From NCBI RefSeq assembly GCF_000019685.1, contig NC_011229.1, positions 744,001 to 808,000 on the forward strand: a DNA stretch of 64,000 nucleotides, read 5' to 3'. The DNA comes from Borrelia duttonii Ly. GTDB lineage: Bacteria > Spirochaetota > Spirochaetia > Borreliales > Borreliaceae. How positions within the stretch are numbered: the first letter of the stretch is position 1; each line of letters opens with the position of its first letter. Both the position numbers and the translations under genes were made by a program. Shown here in pieces: positions 1 through 8,900 of this stretch. The notes under the pieces are model-generated. The model saw only the letters and a program-made list of their open reading frames with translations. It was not told where the DNA came from and made no database searches.

Positions 1-2
1 AT

Positions 3-1439
3 GTGGTTCGTGAAGAATTTGTTGAGAATGTTGAGATCTTTAGGGAAAAGTTAATAAATTCTCTTAGTAATTTTAGTGAAAAGATTACTGAACTTTTTCT
101 TGAATATTCTGTTGTTGATGATTCTGTTATAATTGAAGAAATTCGAAGATGTACCATTGAGGGTCTTGTTATTCCTGTTTTGATGGGTACTAGTCTTAAA
201 AATATTGGTATAGAACCTTTAATAGATGCTATTGTAGATTATCTTCCAAATCCTTTTGAAAAAAAAATTAATGCTTATTCTTTAAAAACAAATAGAAATA
301 TGTTACTTGATCCTAGAGAAGAGAAAAAATTGTCTGCACTTGTGTTTAAGGTTCAATATTTTAGTGCAATTGCTGCCCATCTTTATTTTATTAGAGTATA
401 TTCAGGAGAACTGGATTCATCTAAAAAAGTTTTTAATGTTGCTAAGAATAAACGTGAAAAATTTACAAGGATTTTTAGGGTTTTTTCAAATAAGAATGAA
501 CAGATTGATAAAGTTAAGGCAGGTGATATTGGAGCAGTTATTGGACTTAAATATTCTATAACGGGTGATACTCTTGTTGAAGAGGGGAATGATATTATTC
601 TTGAATCTTTAGTATTTCCAGAGCCAGTTGTTTTGATATCCATTGAACCTGAGAGAGCATCTGATGATACTAGACTTAAAGAGGTTCTTGAGATTATTGC
701 TAAAGAGGATCCTACTTTTAGTTATAGAGAAGATAAAGAAACAGGACAATTATTGATATCTGGAATGGGTGAATTACATCTTGAGATTATTATTATGCGT
801 ATTAGAGATGATTTTAAACTTAATGTTTATACGGGTAAACCTCAAGTAAGTTATAGAGAAAGTTTAAGTTTAACAGTTAATGATGTATTTGAATTTGTTA
901 ATATGTTTTCTGGTAAAGAGATTAATTTAAAAATAGGAATGATTTTGAGTCCCTTATCAAGAGGTGAAGGAAATAAAATTGAGTTTGAGTGTGATATTGA
1001 ACCTTTATTTAAAGCTGCTATATCCAGAGGTATTACTTCTTCTTTCTCGAGTGGTATTATTGGTTATCCGGTTATTGATACTTCAGTTAAGATTGTTTCA
1101 TTAAATTATGATAAAGTTAAAGTTAGTGAATCTGCCATAGAATCAATATCTGGATTTGCATTTAATGAGTTTTTCAGAAGAGCAAGTCCTATTAAACTTG
1201 AACCTATTATGATGTTAGAAATTAGGACTCCTATTGAATATACAGGGGATGTTGTCTCTACATTAAATGCTGTTGGGGGGATGATTCATTCTATTAGTAA
1301 TATTGATGACTATGAAATAATACGTGCAGAGGCAGCTTTTGCGAAGCTTTTTGGGTATACTTCTATTTTTAGAAGTTCTACTAAGGGTAGAGGAGTTTTT
1401 ACTATGGAATTTTTATATTTTAAAGAAAAAGTAGAGTGA
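3..1439 (+). CDS. fusA: Elongation factor G, second paralogue (EF-G2), 3' part
   Basis: Partial: the reading frame is open at the window edge, so the start codon and the GTPase G1-G3 motifs lie upstream. The 478 visible residues cover the end of the G domain, domain II and the C-terminal EF-G domains III-V (for example [20 protein letters not shown], a typical domain III signature). EF-G binds the ribosome and uses GTP for translocation or, with RRF, for subunit splitting. Its position next to the ROK gene and ffh matches the second EF-G of Borrelia (BB0691). From memory, the B. burgdorferi EF-G2 was shown to act only in ribosome recycling, while EF-G1 does translocation. That role is transferred by synteny, not seen here. 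The stop is TGA at 1437-1439. Confidence 0.93.
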   Translation: MVREEFVENVEIFREKLINSLSNFSEKITELFLEYSVVDDSVIIEEIRRCTIEGLVIPVLMGTSLKNIGIEPLIDAIVDYLPNPFEKKINAYSLKTNRNMLLDPREEKKLSALVFKVQYFSAIAAHLYFIRVYSGELDSSKKVFNVAKNKREKFTRIFRVFSNKNEQIDKVKAGDIGAVIGLKYSITGDTLVEEGNDIILESLVFPEPVVLISIEPERASDDTRLKEVLEIIAKEDPTFSYREDKETGQLLISGMGELHLEIIIMRIRDDFKLNVYTGKPQVSYRESLSLTVNDVFEFVNMFSGKEINLKIGMILSPLSRGEGNKIEFECDIEPLFKAAISRGITSSFSSGIIGYPVIDTSVKIVSLNYDKVKVSESAIESISGFAFNEFFRRASPIKLEPIMMLEIRTPIEYTGDVVSTLNAVGGMIHSISNIDDYEIIRAEAAFAKLFGYTSIFRSSTKGRGVFTMEFLYFKEKVE

Positions 1440-1715
1440 TGTTTTTTAATTTTTTTACTTGAAATTTATTTTTTAAAAATATGATATAAATTATTTTATG
1501 TTTGAATTTGTCTTTTTTGTTTAGTTAATTGGCGTGGGTTTTTATATTTTAATACCTTTTTTGGATTATTTTAATAATTAATAAATATAGAATATTTTTT
1601 GTCATTAAAAGATTATTTTTGTCTTTGAATGTTCTACTAGAATATTAAGGTGATTTTTTGATATTATGTCTTATTATTAATATTTTTTTATTTTAAAAAT
1701 AAAGGAGGTTGTTTT

Positions 1716-2924
1716 ATGCAGGGTGAGAATATGGTTTCAATTAGAGGTGGTAATAGAAAAAAGATACTCCTTAGTTTGAAAAATATGCAGTATTCAAGGA
1801 CAGATTTGGCTCGTAGGTTATCATTGACAAATGCAGCTGTGACTATTCTTACTAATCATATGATAAAAGAGAATATTCTAGTTGAGGTTGGGTCAAAAGA
1901 ATCAGATATTAAGAAGCATGGAAGGAAAGAAATACTTCTTGATATTAATAAAGATTTTGCATATTCAATGGGAGTGATTATTTCAAGTAATTATTTTCAG
2001 ATAGGAATTGCTAATCTTAAATGTGAGGTTTTAATAAGTGAAACTTATTCCTTTGAACCACCAGTTAGTGCTTATGAGATATTAGAAAGAATTAAAGATC
2101 ATATGATTGAAATTATTTGGAAGCATAATTTTTCAAGAGATAAGTTTATTGGATTAGGTTTTAGTATTACTGGGATAATTAAGGATAAGGAATCTGGTAT
2201 TGTTAATGATAGCCATGGTGCATGGATTGAGAAAGATGTTCCTGTTAAGGCTATATTAGAGGAATATTTTTCACTTACTGTATACCTTGAGAGTTATGTA
2301 AAAAATCTTTCTCTTGCTGAATTTATGGGTAAGAATGTAGATAATATTATGTTTTTTGATTATACAGATACGGCTGAACTTTCTATTTGGTCTGATGGTA
2401 ATGTTTATTCTGGTTTTAATAATAAATCTGGTATGGTGAGTCATATGGTCATTGATTATGGAGGGGAGAAAAATTGTCCTACGTGTGGAAATAAGGGATG
2501 TGTTAATATGTTGATTTCTAATTTTGCACTGCAGCGTTTGATTTCGAAAGAATTTATGAATGGAGAGATTCCTGAACTTTATGATAAGTATGAAAGTAGA
2601 CTTAAAAAAGTTACAATATATGATATTTTTGCTCTTCATGATAAATATGATTTTATACATAAAATAATGGAGGATACAGTAAAATATTTGGCAATAGTTA
2701 TTATTAATATTCAAAGGGTTCTTGATTTTAATTATTTAGTTCTTTATGGTCAAAGTTTTAAACTTAAGAGTTTTTTTGATTTACTTAAAGAGGAGATAAA
2801 AAGATTAAATAAAGAAAGTATAATATTAAAACTCAGTTCTCTAGATACTGAAGTATCTGTTGTTGGACCTGCTTCTAGTGTTATTTTCAATAAATTTTAT
2901 TTGACAGGGGGAGATATTGATTAA
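1716..2924 (+). CDS. ROK-family protein with N-terminal winged-helix (XylR/NagC-like regulator)
   Basis: 402 residues. Start ATG at 1716 follows a strong AAAGGAGG Shine-Dalgarno. Residues about 1-75 form a MarR-like winged helix (SRTDLARRLSLTNAAVTILT), followed by a ROK fold. The ROK zinc motif CPTCGNKGC is intact (around residue 251). The kinase-type ExGH motif is degraded: the Glu is replaced at GMVSHM, and the DxGxT-type phosphate loop is not recognisable. This suggests a sugar-sensing transcription regulator and not a sugar kinase. It was named xylR in early Borrelia annotation, but no xylose genes are near. It stands alone between fusA and ffh with 276 nt upstream. The effector and target operators are unknown. 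Confidence 0.85.
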   Translation: MQGENMVSIRGGNRKKILLSLKNMQYSRTDLARRLSLTNAAVTILTNHMIKENILVEVGSKESDIKKHGRKEILLDINKDFAYSMGVIISSNYFQIGIANLKCEVLISETYSFEPPVSAYEILERIKDHMIEIIWKHNFSRDKFIGLGFSITGIIKDKESGIVNDSHGAWIEKDVPVKAILEEYFSLTVYLESYVKNLSLAEFMGKNVDNIMFFDYTDTAELSIWSDGNVYSGFNNKSGMVSHMVIDYGGEKNCPTCGNKGCVNMLISNFALQRLISKEFMNGEIPELYDKYESRLKKVTIYDIFALHDKYDFIHKIMEDTVKYLAIVIINIQRVLDFNYLVLYGQSFKLKSFFDLLKEEIKRLNKESIILKLSSLDTEVSVVGPASSVIFNKFYLTGGDID

Positions 2925-2983
2925 TATTTTCTTTTTTTGTATTGTATATTTTGTAAGATTTTTGCAAAAGAGGGGAGCTTTTA

Positions 2984-4333
2984 GTGTTTGAAAATTTAAG
3001 TGCAGGCTTTAAAGACTTTATAAAGTATGTTTCTGGGAAAGCTGTTATAAATGAAAAAAATATTGAAACAGCAATTGACACTATTAAGAATACCTTAATT
3101 GAAGCTGATGTTAATTTAAGAGTTGTAAGGCGTTTTGTAAATTCTGTTGTAGAAGAGGCAAAAGGAATTAAGGTTTTAAGAGGTGTTGATCCTAAGTCTC
3201 ACTTTATTAAAATTGTTAATGATAAGCTTGTAAATTTTTTGGGAGATAAACATTCTGAGCTTATTTTAAATCCTATTAATAAATTGTCTTGTATTTTAAT
3301 GCTGGGTCTTCAAGGTTCTGGTAAGACTACAACGTGTGCAAAGCTTGCTATGCGGCTTAAATCGGAAAATCGTAAAGTTCTTCTTGTTGCTGCAGATACA
3401 TTTAGGGCCGCAGCAATTGAGCAATTGAAGGTTTTAGGTTCACAAATTAATATTTCTGTTTTTGCTCTTGAGAATGAAGATAGTCCTATTAAAGTTGTAA
3501 AAAAATCTATTGAATATGCTAGAGCAGAGCTTTTCGATACTGTGATAATAGATACTAGAGGACGTCTTGAAGTTGAAGATTTATTGTTGAGAGAAATAAT
3601 AGATATTAAAAATATTGTGGTTCCTACAGAGACAATATTAGTTGCAGATGCAATGACAGGTCAGGTTGCTGTAAATATTGCAAAAAAATTTAATGAGAGT
3701 GTAGGGATTACGGGTGTAATTTTTACGAAATTTGATTCTGATGCTAGGGGTGGTGCAATACTCTCGCTTAAGACTATTTGTGGAGTTCCTATTAAGTTTG
3801 TTGGGGTTGGGGAGAAACCCGAAGATCTTGATGTTTTTTATCCAGATAGAGTTTCTTCACGAATTCTTGGTATGGGAGATGTTGTTACTCTTGTAGAGAA
3901 AGCTCAGAGTATTATAGATAAGGAAGAGGCTTTAAAACTTGAAGAGAAAGTTAGAAAAGCTAACTTTAATTTTGAAGATTATTTAAATCAATTTAAATAT
4001 ATGCGTAATATGGGTGGGGTTTCTACTTTGATGGGGATGCTTCCTGGTGTGTCATCAGAAATGCTGAGTCGTAATGTTAATGAGAGAGAACTGAAAAGGG
4101 AAGAGGCAATTATTCTTTCTATGACCCAAAGAGAAAGACGCAATCCTGTCATTTTAAATAGTCCTTCAAGGAAGAAAAGAATAGCTTTAGGAAGTGGGAC
4201 AACAATTTTTGAAGTTAATAAACTTATTAAAAAATTTAGTCAAACAGTTTTAATGCTTAAAAAAATGAAAAATAAGAGCTTTCAAAACAAGATAGCATCT
4301 CTTTTTGGAGGTAAAGGAGGCATGGTAGATTGA
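2984..4333 (+). CDS. ffh: Signal recognition particle GTPase Ffh
   Basis: 449 residues, normal length. The GTG start at 2984 is preceded by AGAGGGGAG. Order: N domain (1-95), G domain with P-loop GLQGSGKTTT (about 108-117), G3 motif read as DTRGR (190-194), G4 TKFD (about 248) and DARGG. The methionine-rich M domain (from about 300) binds SRP RNA and signal peptides and contains MGGVSTLMGMLPG and SRKKRIALGSGT. Ffh brings ribosomes making membrane proteins to FtsY at the inner membrane. It heads an operon with rpsP, khpA, rimM, trmD and rplS; its stop overlaps the rpsP start. The odd point is G3: the family consensus is DTAGR, and here Ala is Arg (AGA codon at 3554-3556). Confidence 0.97.
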   Translation: MFENLSAGFKDFIKYVSGKAVINEKNIETAIDTIKNTLIEADVNLRVVRRFVNSVVEEAKGIKVLRGVDPKSHFIKIVNDKLVNFLGDKHSELILNPINKLSCILMLGLQGSGKTTTCAKLAMRLKSENRKVLLVAADTFRAAAIEQLKVLGSQINISVFALENEDSPIKVVKKSIEYARAELFDTVIIDTRGRLEVEDLLLREIIDIKNIVVPTETILVADAMTGQVAVNIAKKFNESVGITGVIFTKFDSDARGGAILSLKTICGVPIKFVGVGEKPEDLDVFYPDRVSSRILGMGDVVTLVEKAQSIIDKEEALKLEEKVRKANFNFEDYLNQFKYMRNMGGVSTLMGMLPGVSSEMLSRNVNERELKREEAIILSMTQRERRNPVILNSPSRKKRIALGSGTTIFEVNKLIKKFSQTVLMLKKMKNKSFQNKIASLFGGKGGMVD

Positions 4334-4581
4334 GTGTTAGAATAAGATTAAAAAGGATGGGGGCAAAAAAGAGGCCTTATTATCGAATTGTAGTAATGGA
4401 TTCTTCTTCGCCTAGAGATGGACGAGCTATTGAGGAGCTTGGGTATTATCATCCTGTTGAAAGGCAAAATCAAGTCAAAATAAATAAGAATAAATTTCAA
4501 GAATGGGTAGACAAAGGTGCTATTCCAAGTGATACTGTTAAGAGGATTTTAAATAAAAGTAATTTTAAAGTTGATAATTAG
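4330..4581 (+). CDS. rpsP: 30S ribosomal protein S16
   Basis: 83 residues, full length. The N-terminus SVRIRLKRMGAKKRPYYRIV is the family signature. S16 binds the 5' domain of 16S rRNA during 30S assembly. The start is TTG at 4330, overlapping the ffh stop by four bases (TTGA), with AGGAGG at about 4315 inside ffh as ribosome site, so translation is probably coupled. It is the second gene of the ffh-rplS operon, the common bacterial order rpsP-(KH)-rimM-trmD-rplS. Confidence 0.97.
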   Translation: MSVRIRLKRMGAKKRPYYRIVVMDSSSPRDGRAIEELGYYHPVERQNQVKINKNKFQEWVDKGAIPSDTVKRILNKSNFKVDN

Positions 4582-4590
4582 GAGGAACTA

Positions 4591-4839
4591 ATGAAAGAGT
4601 ACGGTAATGAAATTGAACTTATAGAATTTGTAGTAAAATCTCTTGTGGATAAAAAAGATGAGGTTAAATTGAATGTAGTTGAAGGTGAGAAATCAACTAT
4701 TTTGGAATTAAGAGTTTCTGCAAATGATGTTGGAAAAATAATTGGAAGAAGAGGTCGCATTGCAAGGGCTATTAGGACGCTTCTTAGTGCTTGTGCTGCA
4801 AAAACAAATAGGAGAGTTCAGTTAGAAATTTTGGACTAA
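4591..4839 (+). CDS. khpA: KH-domain RNA-binding protein KhpA
   Basis: 82 residues, a single type II KH domain with the GxxG-type loop in VGKIIGRRGRIARAIRTLL. The AGGAGG site at 4580-4585 precedes the ATG. The small KhpA family binds RNA, often with KhpB (Jag), and affects cell division and envelope genes in Gram-positive bacteria. It usually sits between rpsP and rimM, as here. Its RNA targets in Borrelia are not known. Confidence 0.92.
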   Translation: MKEYGNEIELIEFVVKSLVDKKDEVKLNVVEGEKSTILELRVSANDVGKIIGRRGRIARAIRTLLSACAAKTNRRVQLEILD

Positions 4840-4842
4840 TTT

Positions 4843-5343
4843 ATGTTTGTAAAAGGCATAATATTGTCGTCTTATGGGATTAATGGATATGCTAAGATTA
4901 AAAGCATATCCAATGGTTTTAGTGATTTTTTTTGTTTAAAAAACAGTAAATTAGTTTTAAAAAAAAAATTTTGTTGTTCAGTTGAAGTTACAGTTGAAGA
5001 CGTATCTTTAAGGAATAATTCGTTATTACTAAAGTTTAGGGAATTTAATGCGCCTGAGCCCATTAAAAATTTGATTGGTTTTGAATTATGGGTAAGTGAT
5101 GAACTTGCATCTAAATTAGAACAAGATGAATATTATTTTGGTAAGCTTATTGGATATAGAGTAGTTAATGATGGAGTAGAATTAGGAATTGTTGTATCTT
5201 TTTTTGAATGTTCAAAATCAGTTCTTCTTGAAATTAAGGTTGGGGATAGATTATTTTTTGTTCCTTTTTTAGATGTTTATCTTGGAGATATTAATAGGGA
5301 ACTTAAAACTATTGAGCTTAAGGTATTAGAGCTCTTACAATGA
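4843..5343 (+). CDS. rimM: 16S rRNA processing protein RimM
   Basis: 166 residues, typical length. The N-terminal RimM beta-barrel begins MFVKGIILSSYGINGYAKIK. The C-terminal PRC-barrel has the LEQDEYYFGKLIGYRV segment, where Y-Y-x-x-x-L-I-G is the family hallmark. RimM helps mature the 30S head by binding S19. It starts three bases after the khpA stop. Its last codons overlap the trmD start by four bases (ATGA), so it is co-translated with trmD. Confidence 0.95.
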   Translation: MFVKGIILSSYGINGYAKIKSISNGFSDFFCLKNSKLVLKKKFCCSVEVTVEDVSLRNNSLLLKFREFNAPEPIKNLIGFELWVSDELASKLEQDEYYFGKLIGYRVVNDGVELGIVVSFFECSKSVLLEIKVGDRLFFVPFLDVYLGDINRELKTIELKVLELLQ

Positions 5344-6062
5344 AAATTACAATTCTCTCGTTATTTCCTTCAATCATTACTCCATTTTTTGAAAATTCAA
5401 TAATGAAAAAGGTTGTAGATAAGGGTATCATAAGTTATGAAGTCATATCTATTCGTGATTTTTCTAAAGATAAACACAAAAGATGTGACGATGTTCCTTA
5501 TGGTGGGGGTGCAGGTATGGTTTTGAAAGTACAACCTATTGTTGATGCTCTTGAATATGTAAATGCAAATTCAAAGACTACGATATTTGTGAGCCCGTCT
5601 GGACTTAAGTATACTCAAAAATTGGCTTATGACTTGTCAAAGAAGGATGAACTTGTTATAATTTGTGGGAGATATGAAGGGCTTGATCAGCGTGTAATTG
5701 ATTTGTATGTTGATCTTGAAATTTCAGTTGGAGATTATGTGTTGTCTTCAGGTGAAGTTGCAGCTCTTGTTATAATAGATAGTGTATATAGATTATTAGA
5801 TGGTGTAATAAATCCTAATTCTTTGTGTGAGGAATCTTTTAGTTTTGAGTGTGGGTTGCTTGAATATCCTCATTATACTAGGCCTTATGAATTTAGGAAT
5901 TTGAAAGTTCCTGATGTGCTTTTGTCGGGGCATCATGAAGAGATAAAAAAGTGGCGGCTTGTTAAGTCAGTTGAAAAAACTAAAAAAAACAGATTTGATT
6001 TGTACCTTAAATATTTGGAAATGAGAGGAGAAAAAAATGATGGATTTGATAAGAAAAATTGA
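5340..6062 (+). CDS. trmD: tRNA (guanine-37-N1)-methyltransferase TrmD
   Basis: 240 residues, family size. TrmD makes m1G37 next to the anticodon using S-adenosylmethionine and prevents +1 frameshifting. Visible motifs are the N-terminal [20 protein letters not shown], the glycine-rich [11 protein letters not shown], and the trefoil-knot SAM site ([13 protein letters not shown] followed by [11 protein letters not shown]). The C-terminal helical domain contains [11 protein letters not shown]. The ATG overlaps the rimM stop (ATGA), and its final 26 bases overlap the start of rplS. Confidence 0.97.
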   Translation: MKITILSLFPSIITPFFENSIMKKVVDKGIISYEVISIRDFSKDKHKRCDDVPYGGGAGMVLKVQPIVDALEYVNANSKTTIFVSPSGLKYTQKLAYDLSKKDELVIICGRYEGLDQRVIDLYVDLEISVGDYVLSSGEVAALVIIDSVYRLLDGVINPNSLCEESFSFECGLLEYPHYTRPYEFRNLKVPDVLLSGHHEEIKKWRLVKSVEKTKKNRFDLYLKYLEMRGEKNDGFDKKN

Positions 6063-6405
6063 GGCTAAAGGCAAGAGAGCAGAAAGTTTTGATTTTAGGG
6101 TAGGAGATACTATACGTGTTAGTTATAAAATCATAGAAGGAACTAACGAGAGAATTCAAAATTTTGAAGGTCTTGTTATATCTATTCAAAATAAAGGGAT
6201 AGGTCAAACTTTTTTAGTTAGAAAAATTTCTTCAGGAATTGGAGTTGAGAAAATTTTTCCTATGCATTCACCTATTATCGAAAAAGTTCAGGTTTTAAAG
6301 AGAGGAAAAGTAAGACGCGCTAAGCTTTATTATATGCGAGATAGAATTGGTAAAGCTGCTATGAAAGTAAAAGAACGTCTTGATGTTAAGAAACTTAAAT
6401 ATTGA
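6037..6405 (+). CDS. rplS: 50S ribosomal protein L19
   Basis: 122 residues. L19 sits at the 30S-50S interface (bridge B8 region). Family motifs: [27 protein letters not shown] and the C-terminal [26 protein letters not shown] at 6024-6031, inside the trmD end, serves as ribosome site. The ATG at 6037 or the adjacent ATG at 6040 could both start it. Last gene of the ffh operon; no clear hairpin terminator follows, only a long AT-rich gap. Confidence 0.97.
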   Translation: MMDLIRKIEAKGKRAESFDFRVGDTIRVSYKIIEGTNERIQNFEGLVISIQNKGIGQTFLVRKISSGIGVEKIFPMHSPIIEKVQVLKRGKVRRAKLYYMRDRIGKAAMKVKERLDVKKLKY

Positions 6406-7350
6406 TAGTCTATCTAGATTCATTTTAAATAATGATTTTTCTTGAAATTTTATAATAGAATTTATAAAGTTTATTGGCGTTAATGAGGGGTTTGTATTTT
6501 TTGAGATATAAATCTTTTGAACTCAAGAGTGATTTTTTTTAAAAAAAGTTGGATTTAATTATTTTGTTAAAGTATTTGCTGTTTTTGATAATTTTTGTTT
6601 AGTGTTAATTATACGTCTTTGTTATAGGGTTTCTATTTATTTAAGAATGATAAATTTTTATTTTGTTATATAAAAAGGTAATTTTATTATTTCTATTTCT
6701 TTTCGATTAAAAAAGATGATTTTTTTATTTTTATCTTTTTATAGTGTAAAGATTAAAGTCCATTTTAAATTAAGTTTTGTTTATTTTTTATAAACAAGAG
6801 AAAATAATTTGTGAGTTTAATAAATTTTGCTCTAGCTTTAAATGTAAAAATATATTTAGATTTTGGTTGAAATGATATTATAAGAGATTTCAGGGCTCTC
6901 TTGTTTGTTATGATGGAAGCTGATAAGATATATTGAATTCCGTTTAATAATTTAAAAAATTGTGATTGTGGAGTAATGATTGTAAAATGTCATTAATTTT
7001 AGGAGGTATAAATATAAAAAATAGTTTTTTATTGATTAAATATGATGCGAAGTTTACAGGTTGGTTAATGGGGGATAATTTTATTGATTTTGATTATTTT
7101 AAAATAATAGAACAGGTTTTATCTTTTGTTTATTCATTGAAGAGTGTTAAGTTATGAATAATAGGCAAATTAAGATTTAATACAATACTTTAATATTAAA
7201 TTATTTTGTTACTAGAAAAAAATTGATAAGTATGCTAAATATAGCATTGAATTATATAGTTTTAATGATGAGCATCATTTGGAATATTTGTTTGATGTTC
7301 TTAAAGAGAAATATTACTCGTTTGTTTGACATTAATTGAAGGAGTTAATA
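6406..7350. other. 945-nt stretch without an intact gene
   Basis: Very AT-rich, with frequent stops in all frames. A TATAAT box occurs at 6451-6456 without a good -35. The first 550 bases show nothing I can name. The last part (6966-7329) holds two fragments with protein-like codon use, described separately as a probable gene remnant. B. burgdorferi, as I recall, has an extra hypothetical gene (BB0700) at this place, so decay of that gene is plausible. Confidence 0.5.
6966..7329 (+). pseudogene. Probable remnant of a decayed gene
   Basis: Two open fragments in different frames look like former coding sequence. The first (6966-7157, 63 codons from a TTG) contains FLLIKYDAKFTGWLMGDNF and ends in a stop. 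The second (7216-7329, opening after a TAG) reads KYAKYSIELYSFNDEHHLEY and continues to a TGA at 7327. Both have the Lys/Asp/Glu-rich composition of real Borrelia proteins, but they are separated by stops and a frame change, and neither has a Shine-Dalgarno. I do not recognise the ancestral family. It sits between rplS and the zinc protein at 7351, where B. burgdorferi has an intact gene as far as I remember. Confidence 0.4.
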
Positions 7351-7896
7351 TTGAGGATGGGTAGGAGTAAGTCCAGTGGGAATGATTTAGAGAGAGGAAG
7401 TAAATTTCCTTATTGGAAAATTAGGAAAGCACGATCTGAACTTAAGAAACAAAGTTCTTCTGTTTTAAGTAATGGTGCTAACAATAATAAATCTGTGGGT
7501 GTTAATTCTAATGGACATAAAAATTATAAAGGTAATAGACAAAAAGGATTGGGAAAATATCAAAGATCGTGCATAAAATTTAAAAAAATATGTCCTATTT
7601 GTGAAAAGCAAATTAAAGATATTCTTTCTTGTATGTCCATGAAGTTTGATGGAGAAGATAAGCCTATACATTTTGATTGTGCTATTGATAGGTTAAAATC
7701 TGAAAGTCAGCTTTTAAAAAATGAAAGTTTGGTATATAAGGGTGTTGGCAAATTTTTTGTTGTTGATAGGTCTGTTAGGGGAAATAATTTGTCTTTTAAA
7801 ATTGTTAAGGAGATTAATTTTGAAAATTTAGAGAGTCGTCCTGATTGGCGACAAAAAATTCTTAATGATATGAATAAAGGATTTAAATTATATTAG
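7351..7896 (+). CDS. Conserved spirochaetal protein with a zinc-knuckle-like motif
   Basis: 181 residues from the TTG at 7351, chosen because AAGGAG at 7339-7344 lies six bases upstream; the ATG at 7357 is an alternative. Residues 1-70 are basic, Ser/Asn-rich and probably disordered. A likely metal site follows: CPICEKQ, a later Cys ([13 protein letters not shown]) and HFDC, giving a CxxC...C...HxxC arrangement. The C-terminal part ([19 protein letters not shown]) looks folded. I do not recognise a named family. The basic tail plus zinc site suggest nucleic-acid binding, which is inference only. The coaD start follows two bases after its stop, so the two are co-transcribed. Confidence 0.75.
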
Positions 7897-7898
7897 TT

Positions 7899-8396
7899 AT
7901 GAGAGCAGCATTATTTCCTGGTTCATTTGATCCTATTACATGGGGACATATTGATTTAGTAAAAAGAGCTTCGTTAATTTTTGATAAAGTAATTGTTCTT
8001 GTTGCTAATAATAGTAATAAGAGTTATTTGCTTAGTGATATTGAGAGATATGAACTTACTTTTGAGGTTATTATGTCTTTAGGATGGACAAAAATTTTTG
8101 TGGATAAATATGATGGAGTTATTTTAGATTATGCTTTGAAGAATAATATTGGTTTTATTGTAAGAGGTGTTAGAGCGTTTCATGATTTTGAATTTGAATT
8201 TGAGAGATATGTTGTTAACAATAAGCTGAATTCTTCAATAGATACAGTATTTTTACCAAGTAGTGATAAATATTTATTTGTAAGATCAGATCTTGTTAAG
8301 GAATTGATAAAAAATAAAAATTTTAATCTTTCAAATTTTATTCCAGAGTTGGTACAAAAAAAGTTGAAATCTAAATTTATTGACAAATTATCTTGA
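7899..8396 (+). CDS. coaD: Phosphopantetheine adenylyltransferase
   Basis: 165 residues, normal size. CoaD joins 4'-phosphopantetheine and ATP to give dephospho-CoA, the fourth step of CoA synthesis. The nucleotidyltransferase motif [18 protein letters not shown] (TxGH form) is at the N-terminus, and [14 protein letters not shown] matches the substrate loop. The C-terminal SSS-type ATP loop is altered ([12 protein letters not shown] where many homologues have ISSS). CoA is central in Borrelia redox, since CoA-disulfide reductase is encoded at 34914-36245 here. Older annotations call this kdtB, which is wrong for the family. Confidence 0.93.
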
Positions 8397-8417
8397 TAAT
8401 ATATATATTATTAAGAT
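8390..8417. other. AT-rich palindromic hairpin after coaD
   Basis: Arms 8390-8402 and 8405-8417 are complementary over 13 positions with one G-T pair. The first arm includes the end of coaD and its stop codon. There is no T-run after it on the plus strand, so it is a poor intrinsic terminator. It may be an RNA stability element or an operator ahead of rpmF. Confidence 0.3.
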
Positions 8418-8447
8418 ACGTTTGTTGATGTTTAAGGAGACAAAGAT

Positions 8448-8630
8448 ATGGCTGTTCCAAAATTTAAGCCTTCAAAGTCTAGAAGTAGGACGAGGCGCAG
8501 TATAAATATGAGGAAAAAAATTCCTCAATTTCAGGAATGTTCAAATTGCGGTAACCTGGCAATAAGGCATAGAATATGTGCAAAGTGTGGTTATTATCGA
8601 AATAGTCAATACTTAGAATTAGGATTATAG
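8448..8630 (+). CDS. rpmF: 50S ribosomal protein L32
   Basis: 60 residues. The N-terminus [18 protein letters not shown] is the L32 signature. The four-cysteine zinc ribbon ([20 protein letters not shown]) is intact, so this is the zinc-dependent form. AAGGAGAC at about 8433 is the ribosome site. The rpmF-acpP order is widespread in bacteria. Confidence 0.96.
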   Translation: MAVPKFKPSKSRSRTRRSINMRKKIPQFQECSNCGNLAIRHRICAKCGYYRNSQYLELGL

Positions 8631-8652
8631 TTTGAACGAGGAATGTTTGTTT

Positions 8653-8895
8653 ATGGATCAAAATGAGATTTTTAAAAAGGTTAGGTCTATTATATCCGAG
8701 CAGCTTGACAAGAAAGAAGATGAGATTACTATGGAATCTAGGTTTGTTGAAGATCTTGGTGCAGACAGTCTAGATATTTATGAGCTTTTATATTTACTTG
8801 AAGAAGCATTTGATGATAAAATTCCAGAAAATGAAGCTAGCGAGTTTGAGACTATAGGTGATGTTGTTGCTTTTATTGAAAAGAAGAAGGGTTAA
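8653..8895 (+). CDS. acpP: Acyl carrier protein
   Basis: 80 residues from the ATG at 8653; an in-frame TTG at 8632 exists, but GAGGAA at 8639-8644 fits the ATG better and gives the usual ACP length. The phosphopantetheine attachment site is the Ser in [20 protein letters not shown]. The protein is strongly acidic, as ACPs are. Borrelia lacks a fatty-acid synthase by general knowledge, so this ACP is probably used for acyl transfer in lipid assembly or another carrier role. It lies between rpmF and rnc, a common bacterial order with the fab genes removed. Confidence 0.93.
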   Translation: MDQNEIFKKVRSIISEQLDKKEDEITMESRFVEDLGADSLDIYELLYLLEEAFDDKIPENEASEFETIGDVVAFIEKKKG

Positions 8896-8900
8896 CTATA

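Noticed and set aside
2271..2714. 147-codon minus-strand frame inside the ROK gene
   Set aside because: Asn/Ile-rich shadow of the real gene; no start signal.
6406..6965. Possible structured RNA in the long gap after rplS
   Set aside because: No conserved RNA motif, no GC-rich helix and no clear promoter with both boxes.
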